A DNA stretch of 64,000 bases. It comes from Streptomyces sp. SCL15-4. Lineage in GTDB: Bacteria; Actinomycetota; Actinomycetes; Streptomycetales; Streptomycetaceae. Position 1 is the first letter of the stretch. The number at the start of each line of letters is the position of its first letter. A model generated the notes under the pieces. It worked only from the letters and a program-made list of their open reading frames with translations, did no database searches and was not told the DNA's origin. The position numbers and the translations under genes are program-made. Shown here piece by piece: positions 27,274 through 36,504 of this stretch. The stretch covers positions 2,852,001-2,916,000 of the forward strand of contig NZ_JAOBTQ010000001.1 in assembly GCF_033366695.1 (NCBI RefSeq), written 5' to 3'.

Positions 27274-27698
27274 CGCTGCCGCCCTTCCAGTTCGCACACG
27301 GGCTCCGGACCTCCCGGAACCAGCGCCTCGGCGGCCAGCTCGTCGCGTGCCCGTTCGGCCCGCGCCAGCTGCCCCGCGACCGTCTCCCGTACGGCGGTCA
27401 GCTGCCCGATGAGCGCGTCCAGCTCGGCCAGCTTGTGCCGGTAGACCACCAGCGAGGCCGGGCAGGAGTCGCCCTCCGGATGCCCGGCCCGCAGGCACTC
27501 CACGAACGGCCGGGTCTCCTCCAGGTCGAAGCCGAAGTCCCGCAGGGTGCGGATCTGGGCCAGCAGCCGCAGATCGCCCTCGTCGTACGTCCGGTGCCCG
27601 TGGACGTCGCGCCGGGCCGGCAGCAGCCCCCGGGACTCGTAGTAGCGCAGGGCGCGGGTCGTGGTTCCGGCCCGTGCGGCCAGCTCGCCGATTCGCAT
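27270..27698 (-). CDS. MerR family regulator
   Basis: 142 residues from ATG 27698 (MRIGELAARAGTTTRALRYYESRGLL, a MerR winged-helix start); an upstream in-frame start at 27731 would run through the palindrome and is less likely. A dimerisation helix follows. Cysteines at 68, 79 (EGDSCP) and 135 could sense thiol stress or a metal. It is coupled to a thioredoxin gene, and a palindrome lies just upstream of its start, so it probably controls this two-gene operon. Confidence 0.85.
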   Translation of the reverse strand: MRIGELAARAGTTTRALRYYESRGLLPARRDVHGHRTYDEGDLRLLAQIRTLRDFGFDLEETRPFVECLRAGHPEGDSCPASLVVYRHKLAELDALIGQLTAVRETVAGQLARAERARDELAAEALVPGGPEPVCELEGRQR

Positions 27699-27714
27699 GC
27701 CGTCGACGGTACGG

Positions 27715-27732
27715 GTTGACGTCGGCGTCAAC
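27715..27732. promoter_or_regulatory. Palindrome upstream of merR (candidate self-operator)
   Basis: GTTGACG-N4-CGTCAAC, perfect 7-bp arms, 17 bases before the merR ATG; the arm facing the gene contains TTGACG, a consensus-like -35. MerR dimers bind such dyads between -35 and -10. Confidence 0.5.
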
Positions 27733-27789
27733 GCAAGACCGGCCGGGACGGCGGTCCCGGCCGGTCGTGCGTTCCCCCTCGCCGCGGGA

Positions 27790-29463
27790 TCAGGCGGTCT
27801 TGCTGTCCGCCAGCTCCTTCTCGGCGTCCCCCGTCCCGGGTCCGGCGGCCTCCCGGCGCGGCAGCAGGACGGCCACCAGGACCGTGCCGACGCCGAGGAC
27901 CACCGCGCCGACCAGGCTGGTGTGGGCGACCGCGTCGGAGAAGGCGGAGCCGACCGCGTCGGCCATCTGCCGGGCGCCGGAGGCCAGCTCGCCGGCCTGC
28001 TGCTTGAGCTGCGCGGCCTGCTGCGGGTCGGTCGCCTGCTGGGCCTGCGCGGCGGCCTGGTGCGCCTTGTCGCCGATGCCCTGCGCGACGGCGTACCCGG
28101 CGCCGACCGAGTCCTGCGCGGTGTCCAGGGCGTTCGCCGGGAGCTTGCTGCCCTTGGTGGCGTCGGCCAGGTGGTCGCTGTAGGAGGTGGCCAGCAGCGA
28201 GCCCAGGATGGCGATGCCGAGCGAGCCGCCCAGCTCCAGCGAGGTGTCGTTGACGGCGCCGCCGACGCCCAGCTCCGACTCCGGGAACGCGCCCATGATG
28301 GCGTCGGTGCAGGGCGAGAGCGCCAGGCCTATCGCGAGGCCCAGGATGATCAGGGGCGCCACGAAGTCGCCGTAGGTGGAGCCCGCGTCCACCCGGGTGA
28401 GCAGGGCGAGGGCGATCGTGCCGCCGGCCATGCCCGCGCCGACGGTCCACTTCATGCCGACGCGCGGGGTGAGCCAGGCGGTCAGGGCCGAGCCGACGAA
28501 CACCGCGCCGGCCAGCGGCAGCATGCGCACACCGGTCTGCAGGGCGTCGTAGCCGAGGACGAACTGCAGGTGCTGGGTCAGGTAGTAGAAGGCGCCGAAG
28601 ACGGCCAGGAAGAACAGGGCCACGGCGAGGTTGGAGCCCGCGAACCGGCGGGCGGTGAAGCGGCGCACGTCCAGGATCGGGCGCGGGTGGCGCAGCTCCC
28701 ACAGCACGAAGGCGACCAGGCCCACGCCGGCGACGACGGCCGCGCCGACGGCCTTGGCGCCCCAGCCGAAGTGCGGACCCTCGATGATCATGTAGACGAG
28801 CGCGCCGGTCCAGATCACCGACAGCACGCCGCCGACGTAGTCGATGCGGTCGTGGTGGCCCGCCTTGGACGGCGGGACCAGGACGAAGGCGGCGACCAGG
28901 GCGACGGCCGCGACCGGCACGTTGATCAGGAAGGTCGAGGACCAGCCGTGGTCGCGCAGCAGGGCGCCGGCCACCACGGGTCCGGCGGCGATGGCGAGTC
29001 CGGCGGTGGCGGTCCACAGGGTGATGGCCTTGGCCCGCTCGGCGCGCGGGAAGGTCGCGGCGAGCAGGGAGAGCGTGGCCGGCATGATCAGCGCGGCGCC
29101 GACGCCCATCACGGCGCGGGCGGCGATGACGGTCGCCGAGCTGTCGGCGAGGTAGCCGAACACGGCCCCGCCGCCGAACACCACCAGGCCGAGGACGAGC
29201 GCCCCGCGCCGGCTGTACTTGTCGCCGATCGCGCCGAGCAGCAGCATCAGCGCCGCGTACGGCACGGTGTAGCCGTCGATCACCCACTGGAGGTCGGCGC
29301 TGGAGAGCCCGAGGTCCTTCGTCATGTCGGGCGCGGCGACCGTGAGGGCGGTGTTCGCCATCACGATGATCAGCAGGCTGAGGCAGAGCACCAGCAGCGC
29401 CCACCATCGCCGGGCGTAGGGGCGCTCCATCCTCTCGACCGGTTCGGTCATGACGAGTCGCAT
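27790..29463 (-). CDS. DHA2-family (EmrB/QacA type) multidrug MFS exporter
   Basis: 557 residues from ATG 29463 (GAGGAAGG 11 bases upstream); ATG 29451 is possible. About 14 membrane helices: LLVLCLSLLIIVMANTALTV begins helix 1, then motif A-like GAIGDKYSRRGAL and motif C region WTATAGLAIAAGPVVAG. A long hydrophilic loop rich in Ala/Gln (AAAQAQQATDPQQAAQLKQQ) precedes the last helix. It is divergent from a TetR gene, with three operators between, which indicates substrate-inducible drug efflux. Confidence 0.92.
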   Translation of the reverse strand: MRLVMTEPVERMERPYARRWWALLVLCLSLLIIVMANTALTVAAPDMTKDLGLSSADLQWVIDGYTVPYAALMLLLGAIGDKYSRRGALVLGLVVFGGGAVFGYLADSSATVIAARAVMGVGAALIMPATLSLLAATFPRAERAKAITLWTATAGLAIAAGPVVAGALLRDHGWSSTFLINVPVAAVALVAAFVLVPPSKAGHHDRIDYVGGVLSVIWTGALVYMIIEGPHFGWGAKAVGAAVVAGVGLVAFVLWELRHPRPILDVRRFTARRFAGSNLAVALFFLAVFGAFYYLTQHLQFVLGYDALQTGVRMLPLAGAVFVGSALTAWLTPRVGMKWTVGAGMAGGTIALALLTRVDAGSTYGDFVAPLIILGLAIGLALSPCTDAIMGAFPESELGVGGAVNDTSLELGGSLGIAILGSLLATSYSDHLADATKGSKLPANALDTAQDSVGAGYAVAQGIGDKAHQAAAQAQQATDPQQAAQLKQQAGELASGARQMADAVGSAFSDAVAHTSLVGAVVLGVGTVLVAVLLPRREAAGPGTGDAEKELADSKTA

Positions 29464-29497
29464 GGCAGGGATCGCCTTCCTCGGGTACGCGACGGAC

Positions 29498-29560
29498 TTG
29501 CACAGTACCGTGCAATTGCACAACTATGTGCAATGTACGGCGTTGCACAAGGCTGTGCAA
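29498..29560. promoter_or_regulatory. Three 18-bp TetR-type operators between efflux pump and repressor genes
   Basis: TTGCACAGTACCGTGCAA (29498-29515), TTGCACAACTATGTGCAA (29516-29533, directly abutting) and TTGCACAAGGCTGTGCAA (29543-29560). Consensus TTGCAC-N6-GTGCAA, extended to 7-bp arms in the last two. Centres are 18 and 27 bp apart. They fill the promoter region between the divergent starts 29463 and 29591. Confidence 0.85.
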
Positions 29561-29590
29561 GTCCGGTCGTACAGCGTGCGGGAAGGCACA

Positions 29591-30205
29591 ATGACCGCCA
29601 TGACCACGGGTAACACCAGCCGCGCCGACGCAAACCGGCGCCGCATCCTCGACGTCGCCCTCGCGGAGCTGCTGCGCGACCCCGACGCGTCCATGGACCA
29701 GATCGCCCGCGCGGCAGGCGTCGTACGGCGGACGGTGTACGGCCACTTCCCGAGCCGCGAGGCGCTGATCAGCACGCTCGTCGACGAGGCGGTGCAGGCG
29801 CTGGTGGACGCGGACGCGGTGGGCCGGGCGGGAGTGGCGGACCCGGCGGAGGCGGTGGCCCGGTCGGTGCTCGCGATCTGGCAGACCGCCGACCGCTACC
29901 GGCTGCTGATCGCGCTGGCCCAGCGGACGGTCACGGTCCAGGGCATCCGCGACCGCCTCGCGCCCTTGCGCGAGGCGAAGGTACGGCTGCTCCAGCGCGG
30001 GCTGGACACCGGCGTCTTCCACTCGCCGCTGCCCGCGCCGGCGCTGGCCTACGTCCACGAGCAGATGTTGTTCGCGCTGATGGAGGCGGTGAACGACGGC
30101 CTCCTGGCAGCGGCGGAGGCGGGCCGCTCGGCCACGGTCGCCGTGCTGACCGCGGCGGGCGTACCCGCCTCCCGGGCCGTGGAACTGGTGGCCGAGGTGT
30201 CGTAG
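29591..30205 (+). CDS. TetR family repressor of the divergent MFS pump
   Basis: 204 residues from ATG 29591, preceded by GGAAGG; ATG 29600 is also in frame. The N-terminal HTH reads RRRILDVALAELL ... MDQIARAAGVVRRTVYGHF. The C-terminal ligand domain is helical (residues about 75-200). Three near-identical palindromes upstream are its likely operators, so it would repress both itself and the pump. Confidence 0.9.
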   Translation: MTAMTTGNTSRADANRRRILDVALAELLRDPDASMDQIARAAGVVRRTVYGHFPSREALISTLVDEAVQALVDADAVGRAGVADPAEAVARSVLAIWQTADRYRLLIALAQRTVTVQGIRDRLAPLREAKVRLLQRGLDTGVFHSPLPAPALAYVHEQMLFALMEAVNDGLLAAAEAGRSATVAVLTAAGVPASRAVELVAEVS

Positions 30206-30230
30206 AAGTGCCGTGGTCCGACGCGGAACC

Positions 30231-30267
30231 GGCCGCCCGGCCCCGGTTCAGGCGGGGCCGGACGGCC
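30231..30267. terminator. Hairpin between convergent tetR and dctA genes
   Basis: CCGGCCCCG pairs with CGGGGCCGG around GTTCAGG, extended by five more pairs beyond one mismatch. It lies between two convergent stops and should act in both directions. Confidence 0.65.
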
Positions 30268-30296
30268 GGAGTCTCCTCCGCGGCCGGATCGGACGC

Positions 30297-31676
30297 TCAG
30301 GCCTTGACCAGCCTCTCCTCCCGGACCTCCGCAACCTCGCTCACCGGGGACCGTCCCTCGTCCAGCAGCGTGGTCTCGTCGAACGGCACCTCCCCGGCCA
30401 GCACCCGGCGCACCCGGTCCTTGTCGATCTCCTTGGTCCACGTCCCGACCAGCACCGTCGCCACCGCGTTGCCCGCGAAGTTCGTCAGGGCCCGCGCCTC
30501 GCTCATGAACCGGTCGATGCCGACGATCAGCCCGACGCCGTCGACCAGGGCCGGCTTGTGCGACTGGAGGCCGCCGGCCAGCGTGGCGAGTCCCGCGCCG
30601 CTGACACCGGCCGCGCCCTTCGACGCCAGCAGCAGGAACAGCAGCAGCGGGATCTGCTCGCCGACCGACATCGGCGTGCCCAGCGCGTCCGCGATGTACA
30701 GCGACGCCATGGTCATGTAGATCATCGTGCCGTCGAGATTGAAGGAGTAGCCCGTCGGCACGGTGATGCCGACCACCGGCCGGCTGACGCCCAGGTGTTC
30801 CATCTTCGCGATCAGCCGGGGCAGCGCGGACTCCGACGAGGAGGTGGACAGGATCAGCAGGAATTCCCGGGCGAGGTATTTGAACAGGGAGAAGACGTTC
30901 AGTCCCGCGATGATCCGCAGCAGCGCGCCGAGCACCACGAAGACGAACAGGAAGCAGGTGACGTAGAAGCCGAGCATCAGCACGGCGAGGCTCTTGAGCG
31001 CGTCGACGCCGGCGGAGCCGACCACGGCCGCGATCGCGCCGAACGCGCCGACCGGCGCGGCCCACATCACCATCGACAGGATGCGGAAGACCAGCCGCTG
31101 GAGGTGCTCGATGCCGCGCAGCACCGGCTGCCCGGCCGAGCCCATCGCCTGGAGCGCGAACCCGGCGAGCAGCGCCACCAGCAGCGTCTGGAGCACCTGA
31201 CCCTGGGTGAACGCGGACACGAACGTGTTCGGGATGATCGACAGCACGAAGTCCACCGGCGGCAGCGCGTCGCTCTCCACCTGGGCGTGCCCGCTCTTGC
31301 GGAGCGCGTCGGTCAGGTGCAGCCCGTCGCCGGGATGCAGCACATTGCCGACCAGGAGACCGATGGCGAGCGCGACCAGCGACATCACCAGGAAGTAGCC
31401 GAGGGCGATACCGCCGACGGCCCCCACCTTGGCCGCCTTCCGTACCGAACCGATACCGAGCACGATCGTGCAGAAGATGATCGGCGAGATCATCATCTTG
31501 ATCAGGTTCACAAAGCCGGTGCCCAGCGGTTTCAGCTCGACCGCCGCGTCGGGCCAGATCAGGCCCACGGCGATGCCGAGCGCGACCGCCGCGATGACGG
31601 CGATGTACAGGTAATGGGTCCGGTCCCGCTGGGCGCGGGGTGCGGCAGGTGCCGTATCGGCGGGGCTGGCGGCCAC
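30297..31676 (-). CDS. dctA: C4-dicarboxylate:cation symporter (DAACS family)
   Basis: 459 residues from GTG 31676, five bases after GGAGGG. It matches DctA/GltP transporters: SPIIFCTIVLGI, the serine-rich hairpin STSSSESALPRL, and the substrate-site motif GYSFNLDGTMIYM, then ASKGAAGVSGAG. About eight helices plus two re-entrant loops. It imports succinate, fumarate or malate with protons or sodium. It is divergent from a CitA/CitB-type two-component system that probably senses the same acids. Confidence 0.92.
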   Translation of the reverse strand: MAASPADTAPAAPRAQRDRTHYLYIAVIAAVALGIAVGLIWPDAAVELKPLGTGFVNLIKMMISPIIFCTIVLGIGSVRKAAKVGAVGGIALGYFLVMSLVALAIGLLVGNVLHPGDGLHLTDALRKSGHAQVESDALPPVDFVLSIIPNTFVSAFTQGQVLQTLLVALLAGFALQAMGSAGQPVLRGIEHLQRLVFRILSMVMWAAPVGAFGAIAAVVGSAGVDALKSLAVLMLGFYVTCFLFVFVVLGALLRIIAGLNVFSLFKYLAREFLLILSTSSSESALPRLIAKMEHLGVSRPVVGITVPTGYSFNLDGTMIYMTMASLYIADALGTPMSVGEQIPLLLFLLLASKGAAGVSGAGLATLAGGLQSHKPALVDGVGLIVGIDRFMSEARALTNFAGNAVATVLVGTWTKEIDKDRVRRVLAGEVPFDETTLLDEGRSPVSEVAEVREERLVKA

Positions 31677-31829
31677 GACTGCCCTCCTTGACGTCTTCGT
31701 CGGTGCGCAACCGGCGTGCGGCTCACGTCCGGGCGTTGCTGGGAATGCCGTGACTATCTCCCGGCCTGTGAGGGCGGTCACCCTTCCGTTCATTTAGTTC
31801 ACGATCGGACGGAGAGGCACACTGCTGGC

Positions 31830-33464
31830 ATGCGCGTCCCCGTCCTCCCCCGACCCCGCAGCCTGGCCGGCCAGCTGTTCGCCATGCAGGCCGTGCTCAT
31901 CGCGGTGGTCGTGGCCGGGTACGCGCTGTTCACCTACGTCAGCGACCGGCGGCAGGCCGAGGAGGCCGCCGCCCGGCAGGCCACGGCGGTGGCCCGGTCG
32001 GTCGCCGACGCCCCCTCGGTCCGCGCCGCCATCCGCGCCCCGGACCCCACGGCCCGGCTGGAGCCGTACGCCCTCCAGGTCACCCGGGACGCCAACGTCG
32101 ACTTCGTGACGATCATGGACCCGGCCGGCATCCGCTGGACCCATCCGGACCGCGCGCAGATCGGCAGGCGCTTCCTCGGCACCATCGGCCCGGCCCGGCG
32201 CGGCCGCACCTTCACCGAGACCTACACCGGCACGCTCGGCCCGTCCGTCCGCGCCGTGACCCCGGTCAGGGACGGCGGCCGGATCGTCGGGCTGGTGAGC
32301 GCCGGCATCAAGGTGGAGACGATCAGCGCCCGGCTCCGGGACCAGGTCACGGCCCTGCTCGGAGTGGCCGGCGGGGCGCTGGTGCTGGGCGCGGTCGGCA
32401 CGTACGTGATCAACGCCCGGCTGCGCCGCCACACCCACGGCATGAACGCCACCGAGCTGAGCCGGATGCACGACTACCACCAGGCGGCGCTGCACGCGGT
32501 CCGGGAGGGACTGCTGATGCTGGACGGCCGGTACCGGGTGGCGCTGGTCAACGACGGCGGCCGGGAGCTGCTGGGCCTCGGCGGCACGCCGGACGCGGAC
32601 CTGGTCGGCCGCTCGGTGGCCGGCCTCGGCCTGCCGGCCCCGCTGACCGGCGCCCTGCTGTCCTCCGAGCCCCGGGTGGACGAGGTGCACCTGACGGCGT
32701 CCCGGGTGCTGGTGGTGAACACCTCGCCGGTGTCCGGGGGCGAGCGCCGGGGCACGGTCGTGACGCTCCGGGACGTGACCGAGCTGCAGTCGCTGATGGG
32801 TGAGCTGGACTCGGAGCGCGGCTTCACGCAGGCGCTGCGCTCGCAGGCGCACGAGGCCGCGAACCGGCTGCACACGGTCGTCTCGCTGATCGAGCTGGGC
32901 CGGGCCGGGGAGGCGGTGGAGTTCGCCACGGCCGAGCTGGAGCTGGCCCAGGCCCTCACCGACCAGGTGGTGGCGGCGGTGAGCGAGCCGGTGCTGGCCG
33001 CGCTGCTGCTGGGCAAGACCGCGCAGGCGCACGAGCGGGGCGTGGAGCTGGTGGTCTCGCCGGACAGCCGCCTGGACGACGGCCTGCTGCCGGCCGAGCT
33101 GCCCGCCCGGGACCTGGTCACGATCCTCGGCAACCTGATCGACAACGCGGTGGACGCGGCGCAGGGCAGCGCCCGGGCGCGGGTCACCGTGACGGCGTAC
33201 GCCTCGGCGGCCGGACTGGTGCTCCGGGTGGCGGACACCGGCCCCGGCGTCGACCCCGCCCTGGCCGGTCTGGTATTCCAGCGGGGGTTCTCCACCAAGC
33301 CGGCCGGGCCCGGCGGGCGGGGGCTCGGGCTGGCCCTGGTCCGGCAGGCGGTGACCCGCCACGAGGGCACGCTGACGGTGACGGAGTCCGGCGAGGACGG
33401 CGAGGGCGGAGCGGTGTTCGAGGTGCGGTTGCCGTTGCGCGGGGTGCCGGGCGGTGGCGGATGA
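31830..33464 (+). CDS. Sensor histidine kinase, CitA/DcuS type
   Basis: 544 residues from ATG 31830 (GGAGAGG upstream). Topology: membrane helix (QLFAMQAVLIAVVVAGYALF), extracytoplasmic PDC/Cache sensor of about 130 residues containing VDFVTIMDPAGIRWTHP, second helix (LLGVAGGALVLGAVGTYVI), PAS domain, then a DHp with AHEAANRLHTVVSLIELG and ATPase motifs NLIDNAVDAA, DTGPGVD and GRGLGLALV. CitA-like sensors bind citrate or C4-dicarboxylates. Overlaps the response-regulator gene by ATGA. Confidence 0.92.
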   Translation: MRVPVLPRPRSLAGQLFAMQAVLIAVVVAGYALFTYVSDRRQAEEAAARQATAVARSVADAPSVRAAIRAPDPTARLEPYALQVTRDANVDFVTIMDPAGIRWTHPDRAQIGRRFLGTIGPARRGRTFTETYTGTLGPSVRAVTPVRDGGRIVGLVSAGIKVETISARLRDQVTALLGVAGGALVLGAVGTYVINARLRRHTHGMNATELSRMHDYHQAALHAVREGLLMLDGRYRVALVNDGGRELLGLGGTPDADLVGRSVAGLGLPAPLTGALLSSEPRVDEVHLTASRVLVVNTSPVSGGERRGTVVTLRDVTELQSLMGELDSERGFTQALRSQAHEAANRLHTVVSLIELGRAGEAVEFATAELELAQALTDQVVAAVSEPVLAALLLGKTAQAHERGVELVVSPDSRLDDGLLPAELPARDLVTILGNLIDNAVDAAQGSARARVTVTAYASAAGLVLRVADTGPGVDPALAGLVFQRGFSTKPAGPGGRGLGLALVRQAVTRHEGTLTVTESGEDGEGGAVFEVRLPLRGVPGGGG

Positions 33465-34153
33465 CGGACGAACGGCAGCCCCTGCGCGTCCTCGTCGTCG
33501 AGGACGACCCGGTGGCCGCGGACGCGCATGTGATGTACGTCGCCCGGGTGCCGGGATTCGTCGCGGTCGGGAAGGCGCACACGGGCGCGGAGGCCCGGCG
33601 GATCCTGGACCGCACCCCGGTGGACCTGCTCCTGCTGGACCTGCACCTGCCGGACGTGCACGGCCTGCAACTGGCCCGGTCCCTGCGGGCGAGCGGGCAC
33701 CACGCCGACGTGATAGCGGTGACCTCGGCGCGCGACCTGGCGGTGGTGCGGGAGGGCGTCTCGCTGGGCGTCGTGCAGTACGTCCTGAAGCCGTTCACGT
33801 TCGCGACGCTCCGGGACCGGCTGGTGCGCTACGCCGAGTTCCGCGCGGCGGTGGGCGAGGCGAGCGGGCAGGACGAGGTGGACCGGGCCCTGGCGACCCT
33901 CCGCGCCCCCACCCCGGCGGCCCTGCCGAAGGGCCTGAGCGCACCGACGCTGGAGCGGGTGACGTCTGCTCTGCGGGAGGCGGAGGAAGGGCTCACGGCG
34001 GCCGGGGTCGCCGAGGCGGTGGGCATCTCGCGCATCACCGCACGGCGGTATCTGGAGCATCTGGTGGTCGCGGGAAGGGCGGGACGCAGTCCGTTGTACG
34101 GGCAGGTGGGGCGGCCGGAGCTGGTGTACCGGTGGGTGCCGCAGGCGCGGTGA
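33461..34153 (+). CDS. Response regulator, CitB/DcuR type
   Basis: 230 residues, ATG overlapping the kinase stop. The receiver domain has the acidic pair Asp15/Asp16, phospho-acceptor Asp60 in LLLLDLHLPD and Lys110 in VLKPF. The C-terminal half has an HTH (AAGVAEAVGISRITARRYLEHL) as in CitB regulators. Likely target: the divergent dctA promoter. Confidence 0.92.
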   Translation: MTDERQPLRVLVVEDDPVAADAHVMYVARVPGFVAVGKAHTGAEARRILDRTPVDLLLLDLHLPDVHGLQLARSLRASGHHADVIAVTSARDLAVVREGVSLGVVQYVLKPFTFATLRDRLVRYAEFRAAVGEASGQDEVDRALATLRAPTPAALPKGLSAPTLERVTSALREAEEGLTAAGVAEAVGISRITARRYLEHLVVAGRAGRSPLYGQVGRPELVYRWVPQAR

Positions 34154-34193
34154 GGCGCGGGCGGCGCCGACGCGCTATCACCCCGCAGACGCA

Positions 34194-34223
34194 TTGACCT
34201 GACCGGACCAGCGCTCTTACCTT
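34194..34223 (+). promoter_or_regulatory. Candidate promoter of the sugar ABC operon
   Basis: TTGACC (34194-34199) and TACCTT (34218-34223) with an 18-bp spacer, about 40 bases before the lipoprotein start. Housekeeping-sigma-like. Confidence 0.5.
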
Positions 34224-34270
34224 CACACGGCAGTCATCTCCGCGCCACCCCCACGTGCGCTCAGGAGGTC

Positions 34271-35644
34271 ATGCCCGTGCGCCCCACCGCCGCCCTCTCC
34301 GCCCTCCTCGCCACCGCCCTCTGTGCCGCCGCCCTCACCGCCTGCGGCAGCGGCTCCGGCCGCGGGCCGGACACGATCAAGGTGTCGTACAAGCAGTCCA
34401 CCGACAACTCCGTCAAGGTGATGGACACCTACCTCGACGGCGTCAGGAAGCAGTTCGAGCGCGAACACCCCGGCAAGAAGGTGGAGTTCGTACCGATCAA
34501 GGCGCCCGACGCGGAGTACTACACCAAGCTCCAGCAGATGCTGCGCTCGCCGCGCACCGCACCGGACCTGGTCTACGAGGACACCTTCCTCATCAACTCC
34601 GACATCACCAGCGGGTACTTGAGGCCGCTCGACGCCTACCTCGCCAAGTGGCCGGACTGGAAGCAGTTCATCGGCACCGCGAAGGCGGCGGCCAGGGGAC
34701 GGGACGGGAGGACGTACGGCGTGCCGGACGGCACCGACACCCGCGGACTCTGGTTCGACAGGCGGGTGTTCGCCAAGGCGGGCCTGCCGCCGCACTGGCA
34801 GCCGAAGACCTGGGACGACGTCCTGTCCGCCGCCCGCACCATCAAGCGCGAGGTCCCCGGCGTCGTCCCGCTCAACGTCTACACCGGCAAACCGGCGGGC
34901 GAACGGTCCACGATGCAGACCTTCGAAATGCTCCTGTACGGCACGGGCGACGGCTCCGCCGATCCGCTGTACGACGACCGCACCGGGAAGTGGGTCGTCG
35001 GATCGCGGGCCTTCAAGGACGCGCTGGCGTTCGTGGAGACCGTCTACCGGGAGAAGCTCGGCCCCGACGTCTCCGACGCCCTCGACCCCAACTTCTCCAC
35101 CACCGTCGCCGGCGAGCTGCTCCCCCGGGGCGGACTGGGCATCGCCCTCGACGGCTCCTGGCTGCCGCTGACCTGGCAGCCGGGCAGCGGGCACCCCTGG
35201 CCCGACTGGTCCCGGCGGCTGGGTCTCGCCGCCATGCCCACCCGGCACGGCCAGGCGCCCGGCAAGGTGAGCATGTCCGGCGGCTGGACCTGGGCCGTCC
35301 CGGCCAAGGCGGCCAACCCCGACCTCGCCTTCTCCTTCGTCAGGACGCTCCAGACGAAGGACAACGCCCGCAAGTGGTACATCGCCAACGCCGGGATCGC
35401 CGTACGCGAGGACGTCGCCGCCGACCCCGCGTACACCACCGCCCAGCCCGGCCTGGCCTTCTTCACCGGTCTGGTGGCCCACACGCACTACCGTCCCGCG
35501 TACCCGGCGTACCCGAAGGTGTCGACGGCCGTCCAGGAGGCCATGGAGGGCGTCACGACCGGTGACCTGTCCGTGGCGAAGGCGGCGAGCGGCTACGACG
35601 CCACGGTCGAGGACGTCACCGGCGGCCGAGTGGTCCGCAGGTGA
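34271..35644 (+). CDS. Sugar ABC transporter solute-binding lipoprotein
   Basis: 457 residues from ATG 34271 (GGAGG upstream). Lipoprotein signal with lipobox LTAC and acyl-accepting Cys25. Type 1 extracellular solute-binding fold: VEFVPIKAPDAEYYTKLQQML, APDLVYEDTF, GVPDGTDTRGLWFDRRVF, IALDGSWLP. It captures an oligosaccharide or similar solute for the two permeases that follow. Its stop overlaps the next start (GTGA). No ATPase gene is present; in Streptomyces such importers commonly use the shared ATPase MsiK. Confidence 0.92.
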   Translation: MPVRPTAALSALLATALCAAALTACGSGSGRGPDTIKVSYKQSTDNSVKVMDTYLDGVRKQFEREHPGKKVEFVPIKAPDAEYYTKLQQMLRSPRTAPDLVYEDTFLINSDITSGYLRPLDAYLAKWPDWKQFIGTAKAAARGRDGRTYGVPDGTDTRGLWFDRRVFAKAGLPPHWQPKTWDDVLSAARTIKREVPGVVPLNVYTGKPAGERSTMQTFEMLLYGTGDGSADPLYDDRTGKWVVGSRAFKDALAFVETVYREKLGPDVSDALDPNFSTTVAGELLPRGGLGIALDGSWLPLTWQPGSGHPWPDWSRRLGLAAMPTRHGQAPGKVSMSGGWTWAVPAKAANPDLAFSFVRTLQTKDNARKWYIANAGIAVREDVAADPAYTTAQPGLAFFTGLVAHTHYRPAYPAYPKVSTAVQEAMEGVTTGDLSVAKAASGYDATVEDVTGGRVVRR

Positions 35645-36504
35645 GGCGCGGGCACCCGGCCGTCCGGGCCCTCCCGCTCGCGCCCGCGCTGGTCCTGCTG
35701 CTGCTCTTCCTCGCCGGGCCGATCGCCTACTGCGTCTGGATCGCCTTCACCGACCTCCAGCTGACCGGCCAGGCCCACTCCTCCTTCACCGGCCTCGCCA
35801 ACTTCCGCCGGGCCTTGCGGGACGACGCCTTCCTGAACGCCGTCCGGCTGACCCTGGTGTTCACCGTGCTGTCCGCGCTCGTCGGGCAGAACACCCTCGG
35901 GCTCGCGCTGGCCGCGCTGATGAGACGCGCCTCGAAACCCGTCCGCACGCTCACCGGCGGGGTGGTGATCACCGCGTGGGTGCTGCCGGAGGTCGTGGCC
36001 GGGTTCCTGCTGTACGCGTTCTTCCGCCGCGAGGGCACGCTGAACGCCGTCCTGGACTGGCTGCACCTGCCCCGGCAGAACTGGCTGTTCACGCTGCCCG
36101 TCCTCGCCGTGTCCTTCGCCAACGTCTGGCGCGGGACGGCGTTCTCGATGCTCGTGTACTCGGCCGCGCTGGACGAGATCCCCGCCGAGATCACCGAGGC
36201 CGCCGAGGTGGACGGGGCCGGCGGATGGCGGCGGCTGTGGCACATCACGCTGCCGATGATCCGCCGCTCCATCGGCACCAACCTGATGCTCAACACCCTC
36301 CAGACGCTCTCCGTCTTCGGGCTGATCTGGGTGATGACGCGGGGCGGGCCCGGCAGCCGCAGCCAGACGCTGCCGCTGTTCATGTACGAGCAGGCGTTCC
36401 AGAACAGCATGATCGGGTACGGCACGGCGGTCGCGCTGCTCCTGCTGCTGGTCGGGTCCCTGTTCTCCGTGGTCTATCTGCGGCTGCTGCGGACGGAGGT
36501 CTGA
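35641..36504 (+). CDS. Sugar ABC transporter permease (MalF-like)
   Basis: 287 residues from GTG 35641, coupled to the lipoprotein stop. Six membrane helices; first LPLAPALVLLLLFLAGPIAYCVW. The EAA loop for ATPase docking reads EITEAAEVDGAGGWRRLWHITLP. Forms a heterodimeric channel with the next gene product. Confidence 0.92.
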   Translation: MRRGHPAVRALPLAPALVLLLLFLAGPIAYCVWIAFTDLQLTGQAHSSFTGLANFRRALRDDAFLNAVRLTLVFTVLSALVGQNTLGLALAALMRRASKPVRTLTGGVVITAWVLPEVVAGFLLYAFFRREGTLNAVLDWLHLPRQNWLFTLPVLAVSFANVWRGTAFSMLVYSAALDEIPAEITEAAEVDGAGGWRRLWHITLPMIRRSIGTNLMLNTLQTLSVFGLIWVMTRGGPGSRSQTLPLFMYEQAFQNSMIGYGTAVALLLLLVGSLFSVVYLRLLRTEV

